This document shows positions 15,665 to 24,862 of a stretch of DNA of 64,000 nt, piece after piece (within the stretch, counting starts at the first letter, position 1; each line of letters starts with the position of its first letter). Source of the DNA: Thermococcus chitonophagus (GTDB lineage Archaea > Methanobacteriota_B > Thermococci > Thermococcales > Thermococcaceae); the NCBI RefSeq assembly GCF_002214605.1, contig NZ_CP015193.1:186001-250000 (forward strand). Reading direction: 5' to 3'. The translations under genes were made by a program, and so were the position numbers. The notes under the pieces are model-generated. The model searched no databases. It saw only the letters and a list, made by a program, of their open reading frames with translations, and was not told the origin of the DNA.

Positions 15665-18118
15665 TCAGAAGAACTCCTCTTCTTCCTCTTCCTCGAAGAG
15701 CTGCCTCCTTGCTGCCTCAAGCATGAGCTTCCTCTCTTCCTGTGCAACTACCTGCCTGATTAGCTGTACTGCATCTGGGTTGGCTGAGATGCTGTCAATG
15801 CCAAGCCTAACAAGTATTCTTGCCATCTTTGGATCACTTCCGGCCTGTCCACAGATGCTGGTCTCAACTCCGTACCTCTTACAGACCTTAATGACGTGCT
15901 TGATGAGCGTAAGAACTGCTGGGTGGGTCTCATCATAGAGCTTGGCAACCCTCTCGTTGTCCCTGTCAATTGCAAGGGTGTACTGGGTCAGGTCGTTGGT
16001 TCCAAAGCTGACGAAGTCGATTCCCTCCTTGATGAGGTCCTCGATGATTATTGCCGCAGCTGGAACCTCGATCATGACACCCCAAGCAACGTCCTTGTGT
16101 GGCTCAAGGCCAACCTCTCTAGCGATCTCCTTAGCCTTCCTTATCTGCTCTGGGTGGCTGACGAGTGGTAGCATTACACCGATGTTGTTGTAGCCCTTCT
16201 CAACGACCTTCTTAATTGCTGCAAACTCTGCCTTGAGTAGCTCGGGCTGATCAAGCCCTCTCCTGATACCTCTCCATCCAAGCATTGGGTTCCTCTCTTC
16301 TGGCTCATCCTCTCCACCGGGCATCTCCCTGAACTCGTTGGTTGGAGCGTCAAGGGTCCTGTACCAGACTGGCCTTGGATAGAACGCTGCTGCAACCTTC
16401 TCAATTCCCTCGGCAAGCTTCTCGACGAGCTCGTCAAACTTGCCCTCCTTGATGAACTTAATTGGGTGCTGTCCAATGCTGAGGATCATGTGCTCAGCCC
16501 TGAGCAGTCCTACACCATCAGCTCCAGTTGCTGCAGCCCTCTCGGCAACTTCTGGCATTGAAACGTTGACCTTAACGAGCGTTCCGGTGACCAATGGTGC
16601 AGCAGCAACTGCTCCAGCTGCTCCAGCCTCAGCCTTAGCCTCCTCCTTCTTCTTGACAAGGCTCTTGACGATTCCCTTGTAAACGAGACCTCTTGTACCG
16701 TCAACTGTAACGTACATTCCGGTCTTGAGCTTCTTGGTTGCCTCCTTGGTACCAACTACTGCGGGAATTCCGAGCTCTCTTGAAACTATTGCGGCGTGGC
16801 TCGTTCTTCCACCCTCGTCAGTTATGATTGCTGCAGCCCTCTTCATCGCTGGAACCATGTCCGGGTTGGTCATGGTCGTTACGAGGACGTCACCCTCCTT
16901 GACCTTGTCGATCTCGCTTGCGTCGAAGATCACTACAACCCTACCGGCACCGATTCCTGGTGAGGCACCGAGACCCTTGAGGATGACCTCTGCCTCCTCA
17001 ACCTCCTCGGTCTCCTCGGCTGTGGTCTCCTTGAGGGTTGTGATTGGCCTGCTCTGGACAATGTAGAGCTTGCCGTCATCCTTGTCGTAAGCCCACTCGA
17101 TGTCCTGTGGCCAGCCGTAGTGCTCCTCGATCTTCTGACCCATCTTTGCAACCTCAATGATCTGCTCATCGGTGAGCACCTGCTTCTCAACCCACTCTGG
17201 GCCAAGGTACTCGGCGACCTTAACCATCACAGTGCCCTTACCGGTCTCGGGGTTCCTGACGACCATAACCTCCTTCTTTGCGATGACCTTCTCCTTGATC
17301 TTCCAGGTGCCCTTCTCGACAATGTACTCATCAGGGGTTACAGCACCGCTAACTACAGCCTCACCAAGACCCCAAGAAGCGTTGATCATTATCTCGTTCC
17401 TGTTGTTGGTAACTGGGTTGGCCGTGAACATGACACCGCTCTTCTCACTGTTGACCATCTTCTGAACTACTGCACTAAGGTAAACCTTGCTGTGGTCGAA
17501 GCCCTGCTTGGCCCTGTAGAAGGTTGCCCTTGCAGTCCAGAGTGAGGCCCAGCACTTCTTCACCTTGTCGATAACATCATCAGCACCGAGAACGTCAAGG
17601 TAGGTCTCCTGCTGACCGGCGAATGAGGCCTCTGGGAGATCCTCAGCGGTAGCTGATGATCTGACAGCAACGTAAACCTCATCCTGACCAAACCTCTGGC
17701 TGAGCTCCTTGTAAGCCTGCTTGATCTCATCGGCGATCTCTGGAGGCATGTCAAGGGCCTTTATGAGCTCTCTAATTGCCTCAGTGTTCTCCTGAAGCTG
17801 CTTTGAGTCATCAACGTTGGTTCTGCTTATTATGTCCATAATCCACTCCTGGAGAACCCTTGGCTCGTCAGGAGCCTGGGCGAGAACTTCAGCTATAGTT
17901 CCCTTGTTTGCCTTTTCACCGAGGATCTTCTTAACGTCTTCCTTAGAAACCTTAACGTTCTCAACGAAGTACTTATACGCCTCAGCTGTAACACAGAATC
18001 CTGGCGGAACTGGAATGCCAGCCTTTGTCATTTCACCGAGGTTTGCTCCCTTACCACCGACAAGTGGCACGTCTTCTTTACTGAGCTCCTCAAACCACTT
18101 TATGAACTTGTACGCCAT
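15665..18118 (-). CDS. ppsA: Phosphoenolpyruvate synthase
   Basis: This 817-residue enzyme interconverts pyruvate, ATP and phosphoenolpyruvate with AMP and phosphate. The N-terminal nucleotide-binding domain starts KWFEELSKEDVPLVGGKGANLGEM; the swivelling His domain has GGRTSHAAIVSRELGIPAVVGT with the phosphorylated His near 440; the C-terminal PEP-binding barrel has GVGLLRAEHM and SICGQAGSD with the catalytic Cys. An Ala-rich linker (about 500-515) joins the last two. It ends in an unusually acidic FEEEEEEEFF. A strong GGAGGTG site and a TATA box precede it. In Pyrococcus this enzyme is highly expressed and links sugar catabolism and gluconeogenesis. Confidence 0.97.
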   Translation of the reverse strand: MAYKFIKWFEELSKEDVPLVGGKGANLGEMTKAGIPVPPGFCVTAEAYKYFVENVKVSKEDVKKILGEKANKGTIAEVLAQAPDEPRVLQEWIMDIISRTNVDDSKQLQENTEAIRELIKALDMPPEIADEIKQAYKELSQRFGQDEVYVAVRSSATAEDLPEASFAGQQETYLDVLGADDVIDKVKKCWASLWTARATFYRAKQGFDHSKVYLSAVVQKMVNSEKSGVMFTANPVTNNRNEIMINASWGLGEAVVSGAVTPDEYIVEKGTWKIKEKVIAKKEVMVVRNPETGKGTVMVKVAEYLGPEWVEKQVLTDEQIIEVAKMGQKIEEHYGWPQDIEWAYDKDDGKLYIVQSRPITTLKETTAEETEEVEEAEVILKGLGASPGIGAGRVVVIFDASEIDKVKEGDVLVTTMTNPDMVPAMKRAAAIITDEGGRTSHAAIVSRELGIPAVVGTKEATKKLKTGMYVTVDGTRGLVYKGIVKSLVKKKEEAKAEAGAAGAVAAAPLVTGTLVKVNVSMPEVAERAAATGADGVGLLRAEHMILSIGQHPIKFIKEGKFDELVEKLAEGIEKVAAAFYPRPVWYRTLDAPTNEFREMPGGEDEPEERNPMLGWRGIRRGLDQPELLKAEFAAIKKVVEKGYNNIGVMLPLVSHPEQIRKAKEIAREVGLEPHKDVAWGVMIEVPAAAIIIEDLIKEGIDFVSFGTNDLTQYTLAIDRDNERVAKLYDETHPAVLTLIKHVIKVCKRYGVETSICGQAGSDPKMARILVRLGIDSISANPDAVQLIRQVVAQEERKLMLEAARRQLFEEEEEEEFF

Positions 18119-18125
18119 TTTCGTT

Positions 18126-18175
18126 CACCTCCGGCTTAGAATAACCGGGAGTGATAAAGAAGGAACGTATTTAAA
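18126..18175 (-). promoter_or_regulatory. ppsA promoter, TGM-like site and RBS
   Basis: Reading toward ppsA: a TATA box TTTAAATA at 18168-18175, then an operator-like AATAAC-N5-GTGATA (forward reading) at 18140-18156, then GGAGGTG at 18126-18132. The Thermococcales glycolytic motif is TATCAC-N5-GTGATA; here 10 of 12 positions agree. Its place downstream of the TATA box would suit repression. Confidence 0.5.
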
Positions 18176-18205
18176 ATTAACGTGGATTTATTAGAGGGTT
18201 AATGT

Positions 18206-19285
18206 TCAATGTTGTCGAGAAGATTCATTGTGCTCATTTTGAGAGCCACTGACCCTCAATTTGACAAGTGGAAGTTTAAACGTATTATAAATATTATTGC
18301 CAGTAATAAATCCAAAGAGAAATATTACCGCAAGCTTTGGAGCATCTAGCCCCAATTCTATTGAAAGTGTCAAAACAGCTAAAACAAAAGAATGAGCCCA
18401 TGCCAATCTTCTGAGTGTCCTGACGAGAATTCCTAAAACAAAAGCCTCAAAAAGACCAAAAACCCCAAAGTCAGCTACTGCCTCTCCAAAGATAGTGTAT
18501 GTGTACCTAGTTTTACTCCCATATAAAGCCGCAACTTTATATCCAGGAATAGGCTCGGGAAGTATGAAGAGCTTTCCAAAAGGCATTCCAATTTCATATA
18601 ATCGTTCGTAAACCTGGTATGTAAAAGCTGGCCTCAAAATAATGTCATGTAAGTTTAGCCCTCTTGCCAGTGAGATTATTAAAACAGCTACTATTGCAAT
18701 AAAAATCGTTTTCCATGAGATATATTTTCTCCTGTAGATGCATGCCAAGAAAATGAGAGCTATTATACTCCTAAACGTAGAGACTATACCGAGTATCATA
18801 CCATAAGCCACTAGATAAGGGGAGGGGGTTATTGAAACTGCTAAAGCTGTTGCGTATCCGGAGATAAGATAAAGAACAGCAAGAGGCTTAAATCTAAGTC
18901 CAGGGTATAGCAGGGGGATAAATTTGCAAATGAGTAGAACAACAAAAACAGCGACTGAAACTAATATCAAAACATTCCTAATAACAATAGTTCCATTCTT
19001 TTTTTTAATCCTAAGATACACCGCCAAAGGAATAGCAGTAATTAGCCATACAGCTAACCACATCCATCCCATAGTGGCTATAATCCCAATAGAGAGGATA
19101 AGCCAAGTCCAAGATGGAACCTTGACATTACAGTGAAGACCAATAACGAAGAATGTTATATAAAGAATCGAATAGGTTAGAGGACCAACCTCCAGTTGTG
19201 AATCAAAGAAAACTACCTTACCTATAACTGATAATATTATAAATGCGAGCCCAAATCCTACGAATAGCTTCTCTGACATTTCCAT
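18206..19285 (-). CDS. Polytopic membrane protein, repeat-unit-polymerase-like
   Basis: This 359-residue protein has about ten hydrophobic segments and one larger non-hydrophobic loop (about 215-265) containing PEPIPGYKVAALYG. The layout, with a conserved-looking loop followed by FGEAVADFGVFGLFEAFVLG, resembles O-antigen/oligosaccharide repeat-unit polymerases and resembles the protein encoded just upstream. The ATG at 19285 has GGAGGG before it; this start lies inside the upstream gene, giving a 68-base overlap. Possibly it acts in surface polysaccharide or S-layer glycan assembly, but that is inference from topology. Confidence 0.6.
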   Translation of the reverse strand: MEMSEKLFVGFGLAFIILSVIGKVVFFDSQLEVGPLTYSILYITFFVIGLHCNVKVPSWTWLILSIGIIATMGWMWLAVWLITAIPLAVYLRIKKKNGTIVIRNVLILVSVAVFVVLLICKFIPLLYPGLRFKPLAVLYLISGYATALAVSITPSPYLVAYGMILGIVSTFRSIIALIFLACIYRRKYISWKTIFIAIVAVLIISLARGLNLHDIILRPAFTYQVYERLYEIGMPFGKLFILPEPIPGYKVAALYGSKTRYTYTIFGEAVADFGVFGLFEAFVLGILVRTLRRLAWAHSFVLAVLTLSIELGLDAPKLAVIFLFGFITGNNIYNTFKLPLVKLRVSGSQNEHNESSRQH

Positions 19286-20231
19286 TAAATTCCCTCCAGG
19301 CAAGTATAATTGTTATAAGGAACATTAGATAAGTAGGCAAGTCTAGTATTCCAGTTTCAACTCCGACTAAGCCATAGGCAAGCGTAACATAATACAAAGC
19401 CCGGGAAATTGGAGAAATAAGTTTTTCCGTTATGCCATAGTATAACCCCAACAACAACATTTCTATCCCCGCAAACAGCCCAAAATCTAGGTACATGCCC
19501 CCTACCAGTGTTGCGGTAATTGTGACATGGTATATACCTAAGTACCGGGCTATCATGCCCCTGGGACCTATACCACCAACAATGTAGGATGTTACACCAG
19601 CCCACTGGAGGTGCCCTTTATAAAATCCCGCTAAGCTCGCCTGCTTAATTATCACATCGAGAACTGACGTGGTCCCCTCGATTCTTATTAGAATATCCAT
19701 ACCCCCTCTTAATACGGAAAGTCCAATAATTGCGAAGGCTCCCACAACGCCAGCAAGTATAGCCCCTCGAACTTTCTTTCCTTCTAGATAAGCCAAGGTA
19801 ATGGCTATAGCAGAGACAAGAACCGGGGTTCTATACGCATACAGGGAAACTAAAGGAATGTAAAGGTAACCCAACTTTTTTCCTTTAATAGTTAGGTACG
19901 TAGATGATGGAAGTCCAAGAAGGTAAGTCAGCATTGTTAGTTTGGGATTAAGATGTGTCCGAACAGAAGGATTCAACAAAGGTACTGACCTCGTTATGAA
20001 AACAATCTGGAATAGTATTATAAGGAAAGATAATAATAACGCATATAAAAAGGGTTGTTCCCTAACCTCTATTCTGGTCTTAGGATTACCAAATCTTTGA
20101 AATCCGATCTTATACCCCAGGATAAAGAGAATCCCAAAGAATCCAACAACAACTACCGTCTTAACTCTCCCTAGTCCCACACTTACAAACGCCATGAGGA
20201 GAATAGGAATAAGAAGGGGGAGACCTCTCAT
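19218..20231 (-). CDS. Polytopic membrane protein, repeat-unit-polymerase-like
   Basis: This 337-residue protein has about ten membrane segments. SVPLLNPSVRTHLNPK followed by a Thr/Ser-rich membrane segment, VSLYAYRTPVLVSAIAITLAYLEGK and VLRGG recall Wzy-like oligosaccharide polymerases. VGGMYLDFGLFAGIEMLLLG near the end parallels the matching segment of the next gene, so the two look like distant tandem paralogues. The ATG overlaps the stop of the upstream anchored protein (20228-20231). No glycosyltransferase lies nearby, so the assignment is tentative. Confidence 0.6.
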   Translation of the reverse strand: MRGLPLLIPILLMAFVSVGLGRVKTVVVVGFFGILFILGYKIGFQRFGNPKTRIEVREQPFLYALLLSFLIILFQIVFITRSVPLLNPSVRTHLNPKLTMLTYLLGLPSSTYLTIKGKKLGYLYIPLVSLYAYRTPVLVSAIAITLAYLEGKKVRGAILAGVVGAFAIIGLSVLRGGMDILIRIEGTTSVLDVIIKQASLAGFYKGHLQWAGVTSYIVGGIGPRGMIARYLGIYHVTITATLVGGMYLDFGLFAGIEMLLLGLYYGITEKLISPISRALYYVTLAYGLVGVETGILDLPTYLMFLITIILAWREFNGNVREAIRRIWARIYNIISYR

Positions 20232-20920
20232 GGAGATCTCACCTCAATAATCTTAAGGGGAAGTGTTCTAGATTCAGAATTAACATAGAGTATACCATAA
20301 ATAAATATCTCCTTATTTTTCAATTCCTCCTCTAGAAGTTGGACTGGAACGTAATTTGCCGTAATTATCGCAGAGTCACCGTATATGCCATTTATTGTTA
20401 TTGAGCCATAGCTCATATAATCTGCAAGATACTTAAGTTTTCCAAGTTCTATAATCGAGATGTTCTTTATATATATCCTTCCACTGAACCTAACCGAATA
20501 TTCTTTGCCAGTAAGAAAATTCCGCAGAATATCTCTACCATATCCCTGAGTGCCAGGAAACTCATAAACATAAACCTTGCCATGGTAAATTACCCTAATA
20601 ACTTTAGCTTTTATCTCCTCCTTAGTCGCGGAAGGCCCACCGACCGTTACCCTACTTCCATTAACTATTATTGTAATTTCAGAACCTTTAGCTGCAAATG
20701 CTTCCCCCTTTACAATTTTTCCATCAACAGTTTCCACTTCGACCGTGACGTTAAACCCCTTAGCCAGAAGATTCATAATCTCATTCGCAGCTTCATATAT
20801 CTCCCCACCCTGATAATGAACTACACTCTTGGTTATTACAATCCCAATAATCCCCATTAGAATTACGAGCATGAGGGCCAGCTTCACTCTATCCATAACA
20901 AACACCAAAGGAAACTTCAT
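20228..20920 (-). CDS. Membrane-anchored exported protein, first gene of operon
   Basis: This 230-residue protein has one N-terminal membrane segment (about 13-32) and a polar remainder predicted to face outside, rich in beta strands ([28 protein letters not shown]). Its repeated Val/Gly-rich strands recall small beta-barrel domains, but I recognise no family. ATG at residue 9 is an alternative start. It leads an operon with the two polymerase-like membrane proteins and may serve the same surface process. Only 24 bases separate it from the divergent queC. Confidence 0.6.
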   Translation of the reverse strand: MKFPLVFVMDRVKLALMLVILMGIIGIVITKSVVHYQGGEIYEAANEIMNLLAKGFNVTVEVETVDGKIVKGEAFAAKGSEITIIVNGSRVTVGGPSATKEEIKAKVIRVIYHGKVYVYEFPGTQGYGRDILRNFLTGKEYSVRFSGRIYIKNISIIELGKLKYLADYMSYGSITINGIYGDSAIITANYVPVQLLEEELKNKEIFIYGILYVNSESRTLPLKIIEVRSP

Positions 20921-20944
20921 AAACCCCTTAAATTACTTTCCGAT
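20918..20944 (+). promoter_or_regulatory. Compact divergent promoter region of queC
   Basis: Only 24 bases separate the two divergent start codons (20920 and 20945). A TATA-like CATAAAC at 20918-20924 overlaps the other gene's ATG and sits about 24 bases before the queC ATG, which suggests leaderless transcription. A CATATC element over the queC ATG could serve the opposite gene the same way. Confidence 0.4.
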
Positions 20945-21664
20945 ATGAAGCGTGCCGTGGTTTTATTCTCTGGAGGGCTGGATTCAACGGCCTGCCTATA
21001 CTGGGCAAAGAGGAATTACGAAGAGGTTATTATGCTCACGGTCAACTATGGAAGTAATGAGGAGAGAGTCACAAATAAAGTGGCAGAATTCTTCTCTAAA
21101 GAACTCAACGTTCCGCTGAAAATTATTAGACTAGACTTCCTCGAAGAGTTCTCTAAGCTAGCTGGAACAACGCTAGTGGGAGGAGAAACCCCCAAAGTAA
21201 CAGCAGAAGAGCTGGAGAACATTGAGAGAGCTAAGGAAACTGCCAAAGCGGTGTGGGTTCCTGCCAGGAATCTTGTTTTGATTTCGGTTGCTGCCTCTCT
21301 ACTTGATGCAATGGGGGGAGGAGATATAGTCGTGGGCTTCAACGCTGAGGAAGGAGCCACATTCCCGGACAACACCCAAGACTTCGTCGAGAGAATCAAC
21401 AAGGCACTAGAACTAGCAACCATAAATCCAGTTAGGGTCGTTGCACCCCTCATAAATCTGGATAAGAAGGGGATAGCCAAACTTCTAAAGGAGCTGGATG
21501 CCAAATACGAGTACTCAAACTCATGCTACATGCCCCAGGGATTCACGGAGGATGGAAAGCCCATACACTGCGGGCAGTGCGAGAGTTGCGTGAGGAGGCA
21601 CCGTGGGCTTATAGAGGGAATAGGAGAGGACAGGACAGTCTATCTAGTACCGCCAAAGTTATAA
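20945..21664 (+). CDS. queC: 7-cyano-7-deazaguanine synthase QueC
   Basis: This 239-residue PP-loop enzyme converts 7-carboxy-7-deazaguanine and ammonia with ATP to preQ0, the precursor of archaeosine in archaeal tRNA. The PP-loop LFSGGLDST lies at about 7-15. The zinc-binding Cys set is at the C-terminus: CYMPQGF, then CGQCESC, about residues 198-224. The ArcS gene for a later step is at 56365-58071. The family match is clear over the full length. Confidence 0.96.
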   Translation: MKRAVVLFSGGLDSTACLYWAKRNYEEVIMLTVNYGSNEERVTNKVAEFFSKELNVPLKIIRLDFLEEFSKLAGTTLVGGETPKVTAEELENIERAKETAKAVWVPARNLVLISVAASLLDAMGGGDIVVGFNAEEGATFPDNTQDFVERINKALELATINPVRVVAPLINLDKKGIAKLLKELDAKYEYSNSCYMPQGFTEDGKPIHCGQCESCVRRHRGLIEGIGEDRTVYLVPPKL

Positions 21665-21679
21665 GTTCACGGGGTGAAC
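21665..21679. promoter_or_regulatory. Inverted repeat before lipoprotein gene
   Basis: GTTCAC-GGG-GTGAAC is a perfect 6-bp inverted repeat directly after a TATA-like TTATAAG and the queC stop, and 21 bases before the lipoprotein ATG. It may be an operator or a short RNA hairpin. Confidence 0.45.
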
Positions 21680-21699
21680 CTTTCCGTAAATGGGGGGCA

Positions 21700-22340
21700 A
21701 TGAGTAAGAAACTTATTATGTTGTTCATCCTTTTGTCCACGATAGTTTTTGTAAGTGGATGCATCGGAGGATCGACTGTCACCAAAACAACTACTGTGAC
21801 CGTTACCGAGACAGAGACCATAACAATGACCCTAATCGAAAGAGAAGATGTTCCAACGTATTCACAACCACAGCCTTCGAGAACCTATACAACTAGCATC
21901 CTCGCGACCTCCACAAGCACAAGTTATGGAGATATTCAGAGTAAAGTTATCCGTGATTATCTCGGTAGAAAAATAGAGCTCAGTCTGGTAGAGTATCTAA
22001 GAGGAGAAAGTGCTTATGAAAAAAAATAAAGAGTTTCTGGAACCCAAAACCTGACCCAGGATATGAATATTTGCTCGTAAAAATAAGGATCAAATATATA
22101 GATGGAGAAGATAAGCTACCTGTTATGGGGTATGACTTTAGGGCAGGGATAGACAATACTATCTACTCTCCAGAACTTGTGGTGATGCCAAAAACTCTCA
22201 AAGAATTCGAGTACGTTGAGTTATTACCAGGAGGAGAGGTGGAGGGTTGGGTAGCCTTCATAGTACCCCAGGGGAAACTTGTACGCCTATATTACACGGA
22301 CGGACTCGATACATATGAATTTGCAAGGATTAATCCCTAG
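21700..22340 (+). pseudogene. Lipoprotein with C-terminal DUF4352-like domain, frameshifted at an A-run
   Basis: The first frame (21700-22029) encodes a lipoprotein signal with lipobox VSGC (about 18-21), then a Thr-rich linker and RDYLGRKIELSLVEYLRG, ending at TAA right after a run of eight A residues (22019-22026). One more A would continue the reading as SFWNPKPDPGYEYLLVKIRI into the frame that ends at 22340, giving about 213 residues. The second part contains VELLPGGEVEGWVAFIVPQGKLVRLYY, like the end of DUF4352 domains of exported lipoproteins. It is either a recent frameshift, a sequencing error in the homopolymer, or slippage-dependent expression. The 3' end overlaps the convergent THUMP gene by 11 bases. 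Confidence 0.7.
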
Positions 22341-22800
22341 CTTCCTTCTTAACTATCTCCTCAGGTCTTAGAACTGAAATCCCAGCTTTCTTGCCAAGGA
22401 CGTTAACCATAATTATGACGTCTGGCTCCTCAAGGTTTACTGGATTGCCGTTTACTGCCTTTATAATTCCTCCCAACCTTTTCTCAAGGGACTTCTCTCC
22501 AACCTTCGCCCCCCTAACCTTAACCCTTACGGCAAAGCTCTTTCCTGGGGGCAACTTTATTCCCTTAACCTTCTCTTCAAGATTCTCAAGGTCAACTATA
22601 TCATCTATGGGAATGAAGCTTTGAAGGGCAAAAGTTTCAAACTCCCTAACCCTTTTTATCGCTTCATCCCGCCCGAGATTGGTCTCTCCTAGGAGCACGC
22701 CACCCCACTTCGTCCTCCTAACCCTAGCGTTTATCGCCCACTCAAGTTCGAGCATTGCATCCCCTTCCCTTCCTGGGAGGCATGTCGCTATGAACTTCAA
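22330..22800 (-). CDS. THUMP-domain RNA-binding protein
   Basis: This 156-residue protein is almost entirely a THUMP domain: a ferredoxin-like start MKFIATCLPGREGDAMLELEW, then LPPGKSFAVRVKVRGAKVGEKSLEKRLGG and a final strand VNVLGKKAGISVL. THUMP domains bind tRNA and usually accompany a modifying enzyme; stand-alone versions resemble Tan1, a partner of the tRNA cytidine acetyltransferase. No such enzyme is adjacent. The partner is inferred, not seen. Confidence 0.82.
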   Translation of the reverse strand: MKFIATCLPGREGDAMLELEWAINARVRRTKWGGVLLGETNLGRDEAIKRVREFETFALQSFIPIDDIVDLENLEEKVKGIKLPPGKSFAVRVKVRGAKVGEKSLEKRLGGIIKAVNGNPVNLEEPDVIIMVNVLGKKAGISVLRPEEIVKKEARD

Positions 22801-22812
22801 GCTTTAAACCTC

Positions 22813-23670
22813 CTAGCGGAACTCTCCGAGCATGCCGAGGATGTGGAAGAGCAACTTTCCGGCAGTTAAGGCGGTTATGTTCCCCAACCTATCTCCAGAA
22901 ACTTCCATTATATCAAAAGCTATTACCTCTTTCCTCTCGCTTATCCATTCAAGGGCCTCTACTACATCCCAGAACCTTAATCCGCCGGGCTCAGGAGTTC
23001 CAGTTTCCGGGACTAAAGAGGCGTCGAATACATCTATATCCACGGAAACGTAGATTGGCTCGGGCATCGCTAGGACTAGATCAACGAATGCCTCATAGCT
23101 GTAATCTCTGGCATGAACCCACTCAATACCCTTTTCCTCTGCGTACAACAGCTCCTCTCTGGTTCCGCTCCTAACCCCAAATATTGCAACCTTAACGCCA
23201 AGCTCGCTTATCCTCCTAGCCACGCATGCATGGTTGAACTTCGAGCCCTGATACTCATCCCTGAGGTCAAGGTGGGCATCGAAAACGACGTAGCTCTTTG
23301 GCTTCAGAACCTTAACTGGGGCATAGGTCATCGAATGCTCTCCACCCAGAAATATAGGAATCGCGTTCGGATTAACCTCTCTAAGCTCCCTAATTGTCTC
23401 TTCCGCAACCCTAAGGGCATCTTCAACGTTTACTGGCAGAGCTACATCCCCAGCGTCAGCAATCTTAAGCTCGGCTATGTCAACGTTGTAGTCGAGGATG
23501 TAGCTTTCGAAGTTGAGGGTGGCCTGCCTTATAAGTGCCGGCCCAAACCTCGCCCCCGGCTTGTAGCTTGTGGTTCCATCGTAGGGCAATCCTAAGATTA
23601 CAAACTCAGCCTCCCTCAAGTCCACGGTGGGAAGTTCCATGTCGAATGAGCGGTAGGTGTGAAGTAGCAT
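22813..23670 (-). CDS. speB: Agmatinase-family ureohydrolase
   Basis: This 285-residue protein has all manganese-binding motifs of the arginase/agmatinase family: GGEHSMTY (about 111), DAHLDLRDEY (about 132-141) and SVDIDVFDASLVPETGTPEPGG (about 209-230). In Thermococcales the homologue is known to prefer N1-aminopropylagmatine, releasing urea to make spermidine without free putrescine. The SpeH gene at 47400 belongs to the same pathway. It ends 13 bases before the THUMP gene start, in the same direction. Confidence 0.93.
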   Translation of the reverse strand: MLLHTYRSFDMELPTVDLREAEFVILGLPYDGTTSYKPGARFGPALIRQATLNFESYILDYNVDIAELKIADAGDVALPVNVEDALRVAEETIRELREVNPNAIPIFLGGEHSMTYAPVKVLKPKSYVVFDAHLDLRDEYQGSKFNHACVARRISELGVKVAIFGVRSGTREELLYAEEKGIEWVHARDYSYEAFVDLVLAMPEPIYVSVDIDVFDASLVPETGTPEPGGLRFWDVVEALEWISERKEVIAFDIMEVSGDRLGNITALTAGKLLFHILGMLGEFR

Positions 23671-23731
23671 TGCACCACCCGCGCGTAGAAGGAGGGAAGA
23701 GTTTAAGAATTTAATGAATAAAGAAGAGGGA

Positions 23732-24577
23732 TCAGATTAAACCTTCAGCCTTCGCAGCTTCCTCAGGATCCTCGTTCCTGTGGACAACTCTTATTAGGGC
23801 CTTGATCATTGGCTCTGGGTTCTCCCTCTGGAAGATGTTCCTTCCAACTACGGCTCCAGCTCCTCCAGCCTCGATGACCTCCCAAACCACCTTAAGAAAG
23901 TCCACAGGGTTCTCGGTCTTTGCCCCACCACTCAAGAGCACGGGAACTCCAGCGGCAGCATCAACGACCTTGGCAAAGGTTTCTCTTGAACCAGTCCAGT
24001 AGGTCTTTATCATGTCCGCTCCGCTCTCAGCTGCTGCTCTAGCTCCGTACATGACAACCCTGTAGTCCTCCTTCTTTCCGTACTTCTCATTGATGTAGGG
24101 TCCCCTCGGGTAGGCGAACTGAACAACGGGGAAGCCGAGGTCGTGGGCATAGCTAACTATCTCTGCGAACTGCCTCATCATAGCATCTTCCTGGGGTGAG
24201 CCCCAGTAGACCGTTGCGGCTATTGCATCTGCACCGAGCTTGATGGCATCATCGACAAAGGCAAGCTGGCTCTGCATCAGCTGCTCATCCTTTGGCCTTA
24301 GATTAGTCTTGCTCGTGAGCTTTATCATCAATCCCACGTTGGGCTTGACTTCATCACCAGCTATTCTCGCTATCCCTGGGAGCATCATTACCCCATCGAT
24401 TCCAGCCCTTACGACCTTCCTGATTATAACCCTGGGGTTTACGTGTTCCCAGACTGGCTCAAAGTCGGTTGGCCCATGCTCAAAGCCATGGTCCATTGCA
24501 AAAATTAATGCTCTTCCATCCCTGCGGAAGAACCTCCTCAATCTCCTCCTAATACCAACACTTTGAAGGGCATCCAT
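23732..24577 (-). CDS. fba: Fructose-bisphosphate aldolase, archaeal class I
   Basis: This 281-residue enzyme cleaves fructose 1,6-bisphosphate or condenses the triose phosphates through a Schiff base. The Lys is in MIKTYWTG (about 175-182). Other family marks are [35 protein letters not shown] and [14 protein letters not shown], which closes the TIM barrel phosphate site. The length matches the characterised Pyrococcus enzyme. I chose the ATG at 24577, preceded by AGGTGA, over a GTG three codons earlier. An operator-like site overlaps the ribosome binding site. Confidence 0.96.
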   Translation of the reverse strand: MDALQSVGIRRRLRRFFRRDGRALIFAMDHGFEHGPTDFEPVWEHVNPRVIIRKVVRAGIDGVMMLPGIARIAGDEVKPNVGLMIKLTSKTNLRPKDEQLMQSQLAFVDDAIKLGADAIAATVYWGSPQEDAMMRQFAEIVSYAHDLGFPVVQFAYPRGPYINEKYGKKEDYRVVMYGARAAAESGADMIKTYWTGSRETFAKVVDAAAGVPVLLSGGAKTENPVDFLKVVWEVIEAGGAGAVVGRNIFQRENPEPMIKALIRVVHRNEDPEEAAKAEGLI

Positions 24578-24580
24578 ATG

Positions 24581-24614
24581 TATCACCTGAGGTGAATAGA
24601 TTTATAGTTTAAAA
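24581..24614 (-). promoter_or_regulatory. fba promoter with TGM-like operator
   Basis: TATCAC-CTGAG-GTGAAT at 24581-24597 agrees with the Thermococcales glycolytic motif TATCAC-N5-GTGATA at 10 of 12 positions. It lies between an AT-rich TATA element (24601-24614) and the start codon. That position suits repression by a TrmB-type regulator when sugar is absent. Confidence 0.5.
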
Positions 24615-24647
24615 GCTCTTTCCTTGACATAATGAAAAGCCTATAGG

Positions 24648-24845
24648 TTATTTCTTAGCCAAAGTGTTTAGCAAAAAGTCGGGCTTTATGGATCCTACGT
24701 ATGCCAGTGTGACGGCGATTGAGTAGTTGAATCCAGTAAACATAGAATAAGCCACCTTAACCTTCGGAAGAACAGTCACCGCTAAAACTATACCACCAAG
24801 AAACGTTAAAAAGTGAGCAAGTTCTTTAAGGCTAAGCAGGTTCAT
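24648..24845 (-). CDS. Small membrane protein
   Basis: This 65-residue protein has two hydrophobic segments (about 11-27 and 36-53) joined by a short loop with PKVKVAYSMFTGF. The C-terminus is LLNTLAKK. It stands alone between fba and the divergent Sm-like gene. No function can be assigned. Support is moderate: it is short, but it fills an otherwise empty gap with a clean frame and hydrophobic pattern. Confidence 0.5.
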   Translation of the reverse strand: MNLLSLKELAHFLTFLGGIVLAVTVLPKVKVAYSMFTGFNYSIAVTLAYVGSIKPDFLLNTLAKK

Positions 24846-24862
24846 TTTGCGGAGGTGAGAGG

